This document shows, in pieces, positions 7,636 to 16,492 of a stretch of 64,000 nucleotides of DNA. The stretch covers positions 1 to 64,000 of the forward strand of contig NZ_JACXAD010000007.1 in NCBI RefSeq assembly GCF_014699115.1, written 5' to 3'. Origin of the DNA: Hymenobacter montanus. Its GTDB lineage: Bacteria > Bacteroidota > Bacteroidia > Cytophagales > Hymenobacteraceae. A program made the translations under genes and the position numbers. Every line of letters starts with the position of its first letter. Within the stretch, counting starts at the first letter, position 1. The notes under the pieces were generated by a model, which was not told where the DNA came from, ran no database searches, and was given only the letters and a program-made list of their open reading frames with translations.

Positions 7636-8346
7636 CTACTGGGGCGGCTGCTGCGGGTCCTGGCGCCCTTTTTTGCGCTTTTTGCCGTTTTTGTTGCCGA
7701 AGCCATTGCGGCCCTCGCGGTTGTCGCGCCGGTCGCGCAGTTGGGGCTGGGGCACGATGAAGGCCTGGGAGCGGGCCGGGCCGCCGGGCATCTCAAACAG
7801 GTTTTCGCTGTCGACGATGGCCGGGTCGAGCCGGAGCTGGCCACCCGACAATTCGCCCAGGTGGCGCAGGATGGTCACGTCCTTGGCGTTTTCCTTGTTG
7901 TGCTGGCGGTACAGGAACTTCATCGTCCGGCCAATCTGTACGGTGGCCTGCTCCCGCTCGGCCGGGTCTTCGAGGGTGACGGCCTTGGCGATGAGGGCTT
8001 CCACGGCCGCCCCGTAAGCGCGCAGCCGGGGGCCCTGGCGCGGGTAAGGAACGCGGGTCGGCTTCTGCGTGCGTACCGTGAGGCTGCGCAGGGGCACGGG
8101 CGCATCCAGGGCGACATCCTCGCCGGCCATAGCGTGCAGGTGGTTCCAGAGGCGGGTTTGCACTTCGGGCAAGTCGCGCAACGCGGGCTGCAGGCGCAGC
8201 ATGAGCTGCACCAGCTGGGCGGCGCGTTTGCTGCGTTCGGCTACGTCCTCAATCTGGGCCAGGCCCTGGATAAGCTGGTAGGTGCTGTGCCCGTATTCGC
8301 GCACCAGCAGTTGCAGGTGGAAGGGCAGGGAGGTAAGGTCGGTCAT
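7636..8346 (-). CDS. DUF4290 domain-containing protein (236 aa)
   Basis: DUF4290 covers about residues 5-185 (REYGHSTYQLIQGLAQIEDV near 17-36; FLYRQHNKENAKDVTILRHL near 144-163). The C-terminal 40 residues are a basic, low-complexity tail rich in Arg, Asn, Gly and Lys (NKNGKKRKKGRQ). Function is unknown; the family is confined to Bacteroidota and is usually found beside murA, suggesting a cell-wall or nucleic-acid related role. The basic tail could bind RNA, but that is inference. A TATCTTTG box lies 38 nt upstream of the start. Confidence 0.85.
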   Translation of the reverse strand: MTDLTSLPFHLQLLVREYGHSTYQLIQGLAQIEDVAERSKRAAQLVQLMLRLQPALRDLPEVQTRLWNHLHAMAGEDVALDAPVPLRSLTVRTQKPTRVPYPRQGPRLRAYGAAVEALIAKAVTLEDPAEREQATVQIGRTMKFLYRQHNKENAKDVTILRHLGELSGGQLRLDPAIVDSENLFEMPGGPARSQAFIVPQPQLRDRRDNREGRNGFGNKNGKKRKKGRQDPQQPPQ

Positions 8347-8383
8347 AAAGTATAATAGGGGTCCGCCCGGGGCTGGCCCGGGC

Positions 8384-8391
8384 CAAAGATA
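8384..8391 (-). promoter_or_regulatory. -7 promoter box TATCTTTG for DUF4290-murA
   Basis: Matches TAnnTTTG on the minus strand, 37 nt before the ATG at 8346, and lies in the short gap after the helicase gene. Confidence 0.45.
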
Positions 8392-8413
8392 GGGCCGGCC
8401 GGCTGGTAAACCG

Positions 8414-10660
8414 TTAATGCACGCGCAGCTTGGCGAAGCTCAGCAGCAGCACCTTCTCGCCCACTTCTTCGAATAGAATAGTGGCCTTGGTGGTGCCTTG
8501 CTGGGTTTCGAGCTGGCTCACCACCCCGAAGCCAAACTTGGCGTGCTCCACGCGCTGCCCACTCCGCAGCTGGGAGGTGTCGGACGGAGTGAAGTCGGCC
8601 GGCGCCACGTATTTGGTGGCTGCCGTTTTACGGGGCGCGGTGGGAATCAGATTCGAGCGCCGCTCAAATACGTGCTGGAAGGGCGACTCGCCCGCGCCCG
8701 GCCCGGCGGCGAATTTGAAGTTTACGTACTGCGGGTCAATCTCATCCAGGAAGCGGCTCTTCTCGCAGCTGCGCAGGTTGCCCCACTGGTAGCGGGAGGT
8801 GGCGTAGCTCAGGGTCAGCTTCTTTTCGGCCCGCGTGATAGCCACGTAAAACAGCCGCCGCTCTTCCTCCAGGTCGGCCCGCGAGGTAATCATCATCTGG
8901 CTCGGAAAGAGGTTTTCCTCCAGGCCCACGATGTACACATTGCGAAATTCCAGGCCCTTGGCCGAGTGAATCGTCATCAGCGTCACGGCTTCCCCATCCT
9001 GCTGAGCGTCCTTCACGTCGGAGTCCGTCACCAGGGCAATGTCCTGCAGGAAGGCGCCCAGGCTTTTGTCTTCCCGCTCGGGGTCATCGACGTATTCCTT
9101 GATGCCGTTGAGCAGCTCCTGGATGTTTTCGTAGCGGGAGAGGCCCTCGATGCTCTTGTCGGCGTACAGCTCCTCGAGCATGCCCGAGTTTTTGGCGATG
9201 AACTTGGCGGCTTCAAATGCGTCTTCCTTGGCCGCGACTACCAGGTAGCTCTTGATTTTCTCGGCAAAGCCCACCACCGGGTTCGCCACCCGCGCCGGCA
9301 TAAACTGGTCGGCATTGGCTACCACTTCCCACAGCGAGTGGTTGTGCTCGTCGGCGGTGGTAATCAATTTGCTGATCGTGGTGTCGCCGATGCCGCGCTT
9401 CGGATAATTAATTACCCGGCGCAGAGCCTGCTCGTCGTTCTGGTTTACCGTCAGCCGCAAATAAGCCACCAGGTCTTTGATTTCCTTGCGCTGATAGAAG
9501 GAGAGGCCCCCCACAATCTTGTACCGGATATTTAACTTGCGCAGGGCTTCTTCCATCGCCCGGCTTTGCGCGTTGGTGCGGTAGAGAATGGCGAAGTTGT
9601 CGTAGGAAAGATGGCCATTCATCTTGTCCTCGTAGATGGAATTGGCCACCAGCTTGCCTTCCTCGTTGTCGGAAGCGGCTTTCAGCACCTCAATCAGCGT
9701 GCCTTCCTCGTTCTCAGAATAAACGTCCTTGCGCAACTGCGCCTGGTTGTTTTTAATGACGGAATTGGCCGCCCACACGATGTTTTTGGTTGAGCGGTAA
9801 TTCTGCTCCAGTTTAAACACCTGCAATTCCGGGTAGTCCTTTTCGAAATTGAGGATGTTGGTAATGTCGGCCCCGCGGAAGGCGTAAATGCTCTGCGCGT
9901 CGTCGCCCACCACGCAGATGTTGCGCTCCTTGGCAGCCAGCTTGCGGGTAATAAGATACTGCGAGTAGTTCGTGTCCTGGTACTCGTCCACCATCACGAA
10001 CCGGAACATGTTCTGGTACTTGTTCAGCACGTCGGTGTGCTCCTTAAACAGCACGTTGGTGTTGAAGAGCAGGTCGTCGAAATCCATGGCCCCGGCCTTG
10101 AAGCAGCGCTGCTGGTACTGCTGGTACAGCACCCCGATCTTGGGCCGGAGGGCCGCCTCGTCGTCGGCCTTGATGGCCGCGTCGCTGAGGTATTGGTTAA
10201 CCGAGATCAGCTTGTTCTTGGCGGCCGAGATGCGGCCGAGCACCAGGCTGGGCTTGTAGAGTTTGTCGTCCAGCTCCAGCTCTTTCACAATCTGGCCAAT
10301 CAGGGTTTTCGAATCCTGCGTGTCGTAGATAGTGAAGCTGCGGGGGTAGCCGATCTTGTCGGCCTCGGAGCGCAGAATTTTGGCAAACACCGAGTGGAAG
10401 GTACCCATCCATAGGCTGCGGGCGGCGGGGCCGACCACCTTTTCTACCCGGGCGCGCATCTCCTTGGCAGCCTTGTTGGTAAAGGTGAGGGCGAGGATGT
10501 TGAATGGGTCGACGCCTTTCTCCAGCAGGTTGGCGATGCGGTAGGTGAGCACCCTGGTTTTGCCCGAGCCCGCCCCGGCGATAATCATGCACGGGCCTTC
10601 GGTTTGCAGCACCGCCGCGGCCTGCGACGGGTTCAGGAGGGATAAATAATCTAGTGCCAT
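8414..10660 (-). CDS. UvrD/PcrA-type ATP-dependent DNA helicase
   Basis: This 748-aa superfamily 1A helicase unwinds DNA 3' to 5' in repair and replication restart. Motif Q/Ia (LNPSQAAAV), Walker A GAGSGKT (29-35), TLTFTNKAAKEMRAR-like motif Ia, Walker B DEYQDT (225-230), QNYRST (motif III/IV), and LMTIHSAKGLEFRNV and FYVAITRAEKKL near the C-terminal third are all present. The end carries a conserved C-terminal domain (GQRVEHAKFGFGVVSQLE) as in PcrA. Length is normal. A TACCTTTG box lies 33 nt upstream. PcrA rather than UvrD or Rep is favoured by the tail, but these are hard to separate by eye. Confidence 0.94.
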   Translation of the reverse strand: MALDYLSLLNPSQAAAVLQTEGPCMIIAGAGSGKTRVLTYRIANLLEKGVDPFNILALTFTNKAAKEMRARVEKVVGPAARSLWMGTFHSVFAKILRSEADKIGYPRSFTIYDTQDSKTLIGQIVKELELDDKLYKPSLVLGRISAAKNKLISVNQYLSDAAIKADDEAALRPKIGVLYQQYQQRCFKAGAMDFDDLLFNTNVLFKEHTDVLNKYQNMFRFVMVDEYQDTNYSQYLITRKLAAKERNICVVGDDAQSIYAFRGADITNILNFEKDYPELQVFKLEQNYRSTKNIVWAANSVIKNNQAQLRKDVYSENEEGTLIEVLKAASDNEEGKLVANSIYEDKMNGHLSYDNFAILYRTNAQSRAMEEALRKLNIRYKIVGGLSFYQRKEIKDLVAYLRLTVNQNDEQALRRVINYPKRGIGDTTISKLITTADEHNHSLWEVVANADQFMPARVANPVVGFAEKIKSYLVVAAKEDAFEAAKFIAKNSGMLEELYADKSIEGLSRYENIQELLNGIKEYVDDPEREDKSLGAFLQDIALVTDSDVKDAQQDGEAVTLMTIHSAKGLEFRNVYIVGLEENLFPSQMMITSRADLEEERRLFYVAITRAEKKLTLSYATSRYQWGNLRSCEKSRFLDEIDPQYVNFKFAAGPGAGESPFQHVFERRSNLIPTAPRKTAATKYVAPADFTPSDTSQLRSGQRVEHAKFGFGVVSQLETQQGTTKATILFEEVGEKVLLLSFAKLRVH

Positions 10661-10693
10661 TATTCAGGTAAAACAAGCCCCTATCTATAGCGG

Positions 10694-10701
10694 CAAAGGT
10701 A
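10694..10701 (-). promoter_or_regulatory. -7 promoter box TACCTTTG for the helicase gene
   Basis: Matches TAnnTTTG on the minus strand, 33 nt upstream of the helicase ATG at 10660. A TACATTTG on the plus strand at 10703-10710 could serve the rightward frameshifted ORF. Confidence 0.45.
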
Positions 10702-10794
10702 CTACATTTGATAGTGAGGCCGGAAAGGCTTGCGCTGGACTACTAATAAACTTAGGTAGCGTTAAGTTCTTTAGCAACGGCATTATTTACGTTT

Positions 10795-11108
10795 ATGGCT
10801 TTTCCGTCTTTGCTTCAACTGGCTTATTTGCAGCGGGGATTTTTCGGGATCCTCCTCTTTTACACCATTGGTTTAGGGGGACCCTGGTCCTGGCTCAGTT
10901 TATGCCGGTGGCTGATAGGTGCAACCCCGGCTTGCCGTTCTTGACTGGCCTGGCCACGCTTGGGATTGGCGCCGGTGGGGCCGTTGTTACCATCGTCACC
11001 TACCTGTTGAGCTACCGCGGCGCGGTGGCAAAAGGAATGCTGGCCGCCCATGCGTTGTTACCGGTCGGTATCGCAATCATGATGGCAGGCGTGACTCACA
11101 ACGCCTAG
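10795..11108 (+). pseudogene. Small membrane protein gene split by a frameshift
   Basis: ATG 10795 opens MAFPSLLQLAYLQRGFFGIL and stops at about 10945. A second frame overlaps and continues with [20 protein letters not shown] to a stop at 11108. Joined near 10930-10945 they give about 102 residues with four hydrophobic segments, a coherent small membrane protein. One single-base indel explains the break. It may be a real mutation or a sequencing error. The product is not recognised. Confidence 0.5.
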
Positions 11109-11123
11109 GGCTTGGCGGAGAGG

Positions 11124-11131
11124 TATCTTTG
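11124..11131 (+). promoter_or_regulatory. -7 promoter box TATCTTTG for the DUF3109 gene
   Basis: Matches TAnnTTTG and ends 21 nt before ATG 11153, the expected distance. This supports that start rather than the upstream extension of the frame. Confidence 0.5.
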
Positions 11132-11152
11132 CTGCCCTCTTCTCGAAAACAA

Positions 11153-11725
11153 ATGATCATTATTCAAGAAACGGTCATCTCCGACGACATCGCCGACAAC
11201 TTTTTCGTCTGCAACCTCGAAGCCTGCAAGGGAGCCTGCTGCGTGGAAGGCGACCTCGGGGCCCCGCTCGAAGAGCCCGAGTTGCGGATTCTGGAGCAGG
11301 AGTACGCCAACATCAAGCCCTTTCTTACCGAGGCCGGCCGCGCCGCCATCGAAGCCCAGGGGCTCTACATCAAGGATTGGGAGGGCGACTTCAGCACCAC
11401 GACCATCAACGACCGGGAGTGCGCCTACTCGCTCTACGACGAGCGTGGCATCCTGAAATGCGGCATCGAGCAAGCCTACCTAGCCGGCGCTACCACCTTC
11501 AAAAAACCCATCAGCTGCCATTTATACCCCATTCGCATCACGAAGTACGACGGGTTTGACGCCCTGAATTACGACCGTTGGGGTATCTGCAGCCCCGCCT
11601 GTGCGTTCGGTGGCATGCTGGGCGTGAAGGTCTACCAATTCCTGAAGGAGCCGCTGATTCGCAAGTACGGGGAAGGGTGGTACGGAGAGCTGGTAAAGGA
11701 AATAGAGAGTCCGACCAGCAAGTAA
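11153..11725 (+). CDS. DUF3109 family cysteine-rich protein (190 aa)
   Basis: DUF3109 proteins are related to the YkgJ zinc/iron-chelating family. The N-terminal cluster C-x4-C-x3-CC is visible (Cys 20, 25, 29, 30 in [11 protein letters not shown]), with further cysteines in [18 protein letters not shown] and [10 protein letters not shown], consistent with a bound metal or Fe-S cluster. Biochemical role unknown. The frame stays open to 10919, but that part overlaps the membrane-protein remnant and lacks family similarity; ATG 11153 with the box at 11124 is preferred. No signal peptide, so probably cytoplasmic. Confidence 0.88.
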   Translation: MIIIQETVISDDIADNFFVCNLEACKGACCVEGDLGAPLEEPELRILEQEYANIKPFLTEAGRAAIEAQGLYIKDWEGDFSTTTINDRECAYSLYDERGILKCGIEQAYLAGATTFKKPISCHLYPIRITKYDGFDALNYDRWGICSPACAFGGMLGVKVYQFLKEPLIRKYGEGWYGELVKEIESPTSK

Positions 11726-11773
11726 GCTGCTTAAATACGAGGCTACTGCTTCTTGAGCGATGTTTTCCAGGTT

Positions 11774-12262
11774 ATGGAAGAAATTTTTTTGAGCCGGGCG
11801 ATAACTTCAGCAGAAGCCAAAGCGCTGTTGCAGTCGGCGATGCCAAGTCTGATCGTGTTCGAATGGGATATGATGAAAGGGAAAGATGCTCCGCCTGACC
11901 TTAATCCTGACGTTGATACTCATATCTGGTTTGAACTCGATGCGGAGTCAGACAGCCTGCCTCTATTCCCTTGTCGTTTAAGCATCTATAATTTGCCAAG
12001 GGAAAGAGTTGAAGAAAGGCAGCTATGGTTGGGGCAAATGCTGTCGGCTCGCTATGAGTTGACAGTATGGGTTTCATTTACACACCCTGATAGGCCAACG
12101 GACCCATACTATGGCATTGTATTCGAGCGGGGCGAAAGCTATTTAGCCGATGACAGCGAGGTAGCATCTGGGGAGTTGAATGCCAAACCGGTGCTTATCC
12201 TTGGCCCTTATCCATTGCCCAGTATGAAGTTTGATTCTTACGGCCGGTTTGAGGGGAGGTAA
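11774..12262 (+). CDS. Hypothetical protein (162 aa)
   Basis: Not recognised. Start set at ATG 11774 (MEEIFLSRAITSAEAKALLQ); a TTG seven codons upstream is possible. The protein is acidic and soluble, with alternating strands (THIWFELDAESDSLPLFPC; LTVWVSFTHPDRPTDPYYG) and no signal peptide. GC content is lower than the neighbours. Size, acidity and orphan position resemble immunity-type proteins, but nothing in the sequence proves it. It is followed at once by a strong bidirectional terminator shared with the convergent cyclophilin gene. Confidence 0.6.
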   Translation: MEEIFLSRAITSAEAKALLQSAMPSLIVFEWDMMKGKDAPPDLNPDVDTHIWFELDAESDSLPLFPCRLSIYNLPRERVEERQLWLGQMLSARYELTVWVSFTHPDRPTDPYYGIVFERGESYLADDSEVASGELNAKPVLILGPYPLPSMKFDSYGRFEGR

Positions 12263-12302
12263 CAATAAAAAAGACCGGCTGCGCGGCCGGTCTTTTTTAT
12301 TG
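12263..12302. terminator. Bidirectional terminator between convergent genes
   Basis: A perfect 17-bp stem (12263-12279 with 12286-12302) with a 6-nt loop, containing A6 and T6 runs on its flanks, sits directly after the stop at 12262 and 17 bp from the cyclophilin stop. It serves both strands. Confidence 0.92.
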
Positions 12303-12318
12303 TTCGAAGAGCTAGAGC

Positions 12319-12777
12319 TTACTCTTCCTTCACGACGATTTTCTCGATTTCGTCGTTAGCCTGAATCTGGTCGACCACATCGATGCCTTCCACCACTTTG
12401 CCGAACACGGTGTGCACGCCGTCGAGGTGAGCGGTATTTTGACGGTCGTGGACGATGAAGAACTGCGAGCCGCCCGTGTTTTTGCCGGCGTGGGCCATGC
12501 TCAGCGCGCCGCGTTCGTGGTACTGATGCCCGCCACTGGTTTCACAGTCGATCTTGTAGCCGGGGCCGCCCGTGCCGGGCTGGCCCTTGGCGCCGGCGCG
12601 GGTGTTGGGGCAGCCGCCCTGAATGACAAAATTGGGAATGACCCGATGAAATTTCAGGCCGTCGTAGTAGCCTTTCTCGGCCAGATCGATAAAGTTCTTG
12701 ACGGTCTTAGGGGCGTCCTGCTCGTAGAACTCAACCTTCATAACCCCTTTCTTGGTGTGGATTTCGGCAGTTTTCAT
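12319..12777 (-). CDS. Peptidyl-prolyl cis-trans isomerase, cyclophilin type (152 aa)
   Basis: Cytoplasmic cyclophilin that isomerises Xaa-Pro bonds. The start at ATG 12777 gives [20 protein letters not shown], the usual short bacterial cyclophilin N-terminus; the upstream 14 codons look non-coding. Core motifs are [13 protein letters not shown] (Arg of the active site), [19 protein letters not shown] and [14 protein letters not shown]. No signal peptide, so a PpiB-like cytoplasmic form. Convergent with the preceding orphan gene. Confidence 0.94.
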   Translation of the reverse strand: MKTAEIHTKKGVMKVEFYEQDAPKTVKNFIDLAEKGYYDGLKFHRVIPNFVIQGGCPNTRAGAKGQPGTGGPGYKIDCETSGGHQYHERGALSMAHAGKNTGGSQFFIVHDRQNTAHLDGVHTVFGKVVEGIDVVDQIQANDEIEKIVVKEE

Positions 12778-12946
12778 GGATCGCGGATTTAGCGAATTAA
12801 AGGGTGGGATGAAAAGCAATAACGCTTTTGCGGGGGCGAAGGTAAGGATAGGCTAACTAGGGCAACATCCGAACCGCGATGTTATTCGTAAGCTCCACGA
12901 CCAATTTGGACTATTTTTCTCTATTACTTTTCTAATAGCCTTTTCC

Positions 12947-13585
12947 ATGAAAAAAAACATTGCTTCCCTGCTGGCGACCTTGGCCACTTCGCTGGTGCTC
13001 GCCAGCTGCGGCAACGACAAGCCCGCCACTACCGAAACCGGTGCCGCGGGTACCGTCAACCCCAGTGATTCCCTGGCCGCCATGGCCGGCGACTCGGCCC
13101 GGATGGCCAAACCCGAAGGGGTAATGGTCGATGGCGTTGCCATGACCGCCGACAAAAACATTGTGCAGAATGCCGCGGGGGCCAAAAGCGTCAGCACGCT
13201 GGTTGCGGCCGTGACCCAGGCCGGCTTAATTGAAACCCTGAGCGGCCCTGGTCCCTTCACGGTATTCGCGCCCACTAATGCGGCCTTCGACAAGCTGCCC
13301 AAAGGCGCGGTTGCCGGCCTGATGGACCCGGCCAGCAAAGAAAAACTCAAGGGCGTCCTGACTTACCACGTCATCCCCGGCCGTCTGGTAGCCGCCGACT
13401 TGAAAGACGGCCAGGAGCTGACCACCGTAAACGGCGAGAAGCTGCACATCTCGGTTAAGGACGGCAAGGTGATGGTCGGCAACGGCAAGGATGCTCCCGC
13501 CACCGTGCAAATCCCAGACGTTATTTCCAGCAACGGCGTAACCCACGTGATTGACGGCGTGGTGCTGCCCCTAGCCAAGAAGTAG
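12947..13585 (+). CDS. Fasciclin (FAS1) domain lipoprotein (212 aa)
   Basis: A lipoprotein signal (MKKNIASLLATLATSLVLAS, Cys 21) is followed by a low-complexity linker to about residue 68. One FAS1 domain then spans about 72-210, with the conserved H1 box TVFAPTNAAFDKLP and the VLTYHVIPGRLVA segment, ending in VTHVIDGVVLPLAKK. FAS1 proteins mediate adhesion or surface interactions; the ligand is unknown. Expected on the outer membrane. Downstream lie a dispersed GC-rich repeat and a terminator. Confidence 0.93.
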   Translation: MKKNIASLLATLATSLVLASCGNDKPATTETGAAGTVNPSDSLAAMAGDSARMAKPEGVMVDGVAMTADKNIVQNAAGAKSVSTLVAAVTQAGLIETLSGPGPFTVFAPTNAAFDKLPKGAVAGLMDPASKEKLKGVLTYHVIPGRLVAADLKDGQELTTVNGEKLHISVKDGKVMVGNGKDAPATVQIPDVISSNGVTHVIDGVVLPLAKK

Positions 13586-13623
13586 TAGCAATTTGGGAGC
13601 CGCGCTGATGCGGTGAGAGGGAC

Positions 13624-13694
13624 CCTTACCCCAGGGCCCAGTTCGCATTGGGCGCAAAACCCCAGGAGAGGGGCGGCTGATGGTAAGGACATGG
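13624..13694 (+). repeat. Dispersed GC-rich intergenic repeat, copy 1
   Basis: This stretch shares the ordered core CCAGTTCGC, GCGC, AGGAGAGGGG and GGTAAGGAC with copies at 28037-28107 (same strand) and 58281-58342 (opposite strand). It is the most diverged of the three. All three lie 3' of genes. Composition and imperfect internal symmetry suggest a REP-like element. Confidence 0.6.
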
Positions 13695-13728
13695 ACTACG
13701 GCCCAAGGTAACCAGCCCTTAAAAGGAG

Positions 13729-13763
13729 AAGCCCCGACTCATGACCGAGTCGGGGCTTTTTGC
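13729..13763. terminator. Terminator, fasciclin side of convergent pair
   Basis: A 12-bp stem (13729-13740 with 13747-13758) is followed by a T run through 13761. It lies about 145 bp after the fasciclin stop and 100 bp from the rsgA stop. Confidence 0.85.
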
Positions 13764-13866
13764 ATTTCAAGGCGTAGTGGCCTGTACAGGAAGGATTCAT
13801 GTTGTTCTTGAGGCGTGGAATCTTCCGCATCCGGGCAATAGCCACCACCGCATCGTAGCCCCGGCA

Positions 13867-14796
13867 TTAGTGCCGGTTGTCTTCGCCCGCCAGCATACTC
13901 AAGTAGCTGTCGTAGCGTGGTAGTGCGATTCGACCCTCGTCGACGGCTGCGCGCACGACGCAGCCGGGCTCGTGGGTATGCTGGCAATTGTGGTAGCGGC
14001 ACTGGTTGAGCAAGGCGCGCATTTCGGGAAAATAGCCCGCCAGCTCAGCGGGCGGAATTTCTACGAGGCCCAGCTCCTTAATGCCGGGCGTATCGATGAT
14101 GAACGTGCCGGGGCGGACTTCCAGCATCTCAGCAAACGTGGTGGTGTGGACGCCCTTGTCCGAGAACTCACTGATTTCGGCCGTTTTCAAGTCGAGGTCG
14201 GGCACCAGCGCGTTGATAAGCGTGCTCTTGCCCACGCCGGAATGGCCGGCCAGCAAGCTCACCTTGCCGTCGAGTAGCTGGTCGATTTCGGCCACGCCCT
14301 CGCCCTTGCTAGCCGCGCAGGTGCGGCTGGGGTAGCCCAGGCTGGCGTACATGCCGGCAATTTCGGCCTGGTACTCGAACCCATCGGCGTCGTACAAATC
14401 GGTTTTGTTGAAGAGCAGGGTAACCGGAACGTGGTACGCCTCGGCCGTAACCAAAAACCGGTCGATAAACCCAAAAGAGGTAGCTGGCGAAACCAGCGTC
14501 ACCACCAGCAGGGCCTGGTCGAGGTTGGCGGCCACGATGTGCGAGTGCCCGGCTTTGTGCACCGAGCGCCGGATGATGTAGTTGCGCCGCGGCGCGATGT
14601 GGGAGATGACGGCGGCGCCCTCCGCCTGAGCTTCCACGGCAAACTGTACGTGGTCGCCCACGGCTAGCGGGTTGCTCACCTTCAAGCCCTTGATCTTGAA
14701 TTTGCCCCGCAGCCGGCAGCGGTAAAGCTGCCCGGTTTCGGTGCCGCGTACCACGTACCACGAGCCGGTAGATTTAACAACAGTGCCGTGCAACAT
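13867..14796 (-). CDS. rsgA: Ribosome small-subunit GTPase A
   Basis: RsgA (309 aa) is a circularly permuted GTPase that aids late maturation of the 30S subunit. The order is permuted as expected: an OB-fold (about 1-75), then G4 NKTD (130-133), G1 GHSGVGKS (184-191), G3 DTPG (235-238), and a C-terminal zinc motif C266-x4-C271-x-H273...C279 (CRYHNCQHTHEPGC). Length is normal. The start MLHGTVVKSTGSWYVV fits the family. Confidence 0.95.
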   Translation of the reverse strand: MLHGTVVKSTGSWYVVRGTETGQLYRCRLRGKFKIKGLKVSNPLAVGDHVQFAVEAQAEGAAVISHIAPRRNYIIRRSVHKAGHSHIVAANLDQALLVVTLVSPATSFGFIDRFLVTAEAYHVPVTLLFNKTDLYDADGFEYQAEIAGMYASLGYPSRTCAASKGEGVAEIDQLLDGKVSLLAGHSGVGKSTLINALVPDLDLKTAEISEFSDKGVHTTTFAEMLEVRPGTFIIDTPGIKELGLVEIPPAELAGYFPEMRALLNQCRYHNCQHTHEPGCVVRAAVDEGRIALPRYDSYLSMLAGEDNRH

Positions 14797-14832
14797 GAGG
14801 AGGAAGAGAAGAAAGCTCGTGAGAAAATAGAA

Positions 14833-15011
14833 CGGCGGAGTGGTGGCACGAATGCCCCGCAGGGGTTCGTGGCACCACTATGTAGCAAGCGCTAATGGTT
14901 CTGAAGAGTAGTGGTGTACGGATGGACTATTAATGAGAAGGTAAGTAGGCATCGTTATGGAATTAGTGGTGGCACGAACCCCTGCGGGGCATTCGTGCCA
15001 CCACTCCGCCG
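14833..15011. repeat. Fold-back element with 48-bp inverted arms
   Basis: The left arm 14833-14880 and right arm 14964-15011 are inverse complements over 48 bp with one mismatch, flanking an 83-bp unique centre. Each arm is itself a strong imperfect palindrome (TGGCACGAA...CCCCGCAGGGG...TTCGTG.CA). It fills the gap between rsgA and waaA and contains no ORF. It resembles a MITE or a REP pair (BIME). The flanking AA/TG bases give no obvious target duplication. Confidence 0.85.
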
Positions 15012-15032
15012 TGAGCCGCCGCGAGTAATTCT

Positions 15033-16283
15033 TCATTTTTCACCCATTACGGCTAACTCTTGCAAGATCTGAGCCGTGGCCCCGGCCCGGCCGTGCACAT
15101 AGTCGAGGATGGTGTCTTGCAGTTGTAGGCGGGCGGCTTCGTTAAGCCACAGGGGCGTAAAGGCGGCTTCCAGCTCTCCCGCGTTCCGCACCGGAAACGC
15201 GCATTTCAAGGCTACCAGCTCCAGAGCTTCCTGAAACTTTCCGTACGTGGGCCCGAAGAACAAGGGCAGACCAAAGGCCGCCGCTTCCAGGGTATTGTGC
15301 AGGCCCTTGCCAAAGGCGCCGCCAATGTAAGCAAACCGGCCAAATCGGTAGAGCTGGCTGAGCAGCCCAACATTATCGAAAAGCAGCAGGCGGGCCTGCG
15401 CCACGGTGGTCGCCTGCGCCTGCGAATAGCGCAGCACCTGGCCCGGGAGCGCGGTTTCCACTAGCCGCAGGTTGGTTTCGCTGATTTCGTGCGGAGCCAT
15501 GAGCACCCGCAGGTGGGGCTGATAGCGGCGCAGCAGCGGGAGCAGGGCAGGCAAATCTTCGGGCCAACTGCTGCCCACCACCAGCACCGGCGCGCCATCG
15601 GCCACGAAGGCGTCGACCAGCGGTAAGGGCCGGGGCGGAGCCGCCGCCGTCGCCACCACGGTATCAAAGCGGGTGTCGCCGGCCACGCTTACCCGCGTCA
15701 GCCCTATCTCCCGCAGCAAGGCCGCCGAGGCTTCGTTCTGGGTAAAGATGTGCGTGAAGCGGGTCAGAATCCGGCGGAAGAAAGCACCCCAGGGCCGGAA
15801 GAAAACCTGGTCGGCCCGGAAGATAGCCGAGACTATGATGGTGGGAATGCCCCGCTGCTGGGCTTCGCTCAGGAAATGATACCAGAATTCGTACTTCACA
15901 AATACCACCAGCCGGGGCTGCACTGTCTCGAGGAAGGCCTGGGCATTGCCCCGCGTGTCGAGCGGCAGGTAGAAGATAAAATCGGCCCCCGGCCAGTTTT
16001 TACGAATTTCGTAGCCCGAGGGCGAGAAGAACGTCAGCACTACTTTGGTGCCGGGGTGGGCCTGCCGATACGCTTCCAGCAGGGGCCGGCCCTGTTCGAA
16101 CTCCCCCAGCGAGGCACAATGGAACCACACCCGCGGGGCGGGGTCGGCACCCAGGGTATGGCGTATGTGGGCCAGCAGCCCCCGGCGGCCGGCTACCCAG
16201 GCCGCTGCCTTGGGCACAAACGGCGCCAGGAGGCGCAACAGCAGGCCATACAGCCGCAGGGCAATATCGTAGAGAAGCAACAA
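15033..16283 (-). CDS. waaA: 3-deoxy-D-manno-octulosonic acid (Kdo) transferase
   Basis: WaaA/KdtA (416 aa) attaches Kdo to lipid A precursor on the inner face of the cytoplasmic membrane. The N-terminal anchor helix (LLLYDIALRLYGLLLRLLAP) and the GT30 motifs are present: FHCASLGEFEQGRPLLEAYR with catalytic Glu, KYEFWYHFL, VVGSSWPEDL and APHEI, and GGAFGKGLHNTLEAAAFGLP. There is no ATG at the N-terminus; an in-frame TAA lies 5 codons upstream, so the start is TTG 16283 or TTG 16280. A TAATTTTG box ends 4 nt before TTG 16283, suggesting an almost leaderless mRNA. Confidence 0.93.
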   Translation of the reverse strand: MLLLYDIALRLYGLLLRLLAPFVPKAAAWVAGRRGLLAHIRHTLGADPAPRVWFHCASLGEFEQGRPLLEAYRQAHPGTKVVLTFFSPSGYEIRKNWPGADFIFYLPLDTRGNAQAFLETVQPRLVVFVKYEFWYHFLSEAQQRGIPTIIVSAIFRADQVFFRPWGAFFRRILTRFTHIFTQNEASAALLREIGLTRVSVAGDTRFDTVVATAAAPPRPLPLVDAFVADGAPVLVVGSSWPEDLPALLPLLRRYQPHLRVLMAPHEISETNLRLVETALPGQVLRYSQAQATTVAQARLLLFDNVGLLSQLYRFGRFAYIGGAFGKGLHNTLEAAAFGLPLFFGPTYGKFQEALELVALKCAFPVRNAGELEAAFTPLWLNEAARLQLQDTILDYVHGRAGATAQILQELAVMGEK

Positions 16284-16287
16284 CGCG

Positions 16288-16295
16288 CAAAATTA
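16288..16295 (-). promoter_or_regulatory. -7 box TAATTTTG abutting the waaA start
   Basis: TAnnTTTG on the minus strand separated from TTG 16283 by only 4 nt. The same geometry occurs before the aspartokinase gene (19732) and the saccharopine-dehydrogenase-like gene (29509), which points to short or absent leaders. Confidence 0.45.
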
Positions 16296-16492
16296 CACAT
16301 CCGGGCTCAGTAGCTCGTTGCTCGGGTTTGGCGAACCTAGAAAGGACGGAACGCCAAACTCACCACTCCGGCATTATTGTTTTAAAAGCGGTATCAAGCC
16401 TTATAGCTACTATCTGAATTCTATAAACCTATCCCGCTAGATGTTGGTATCTGAGAGCCAGTAGATTTGAACGTGAAAATATTGCCTCCAAA

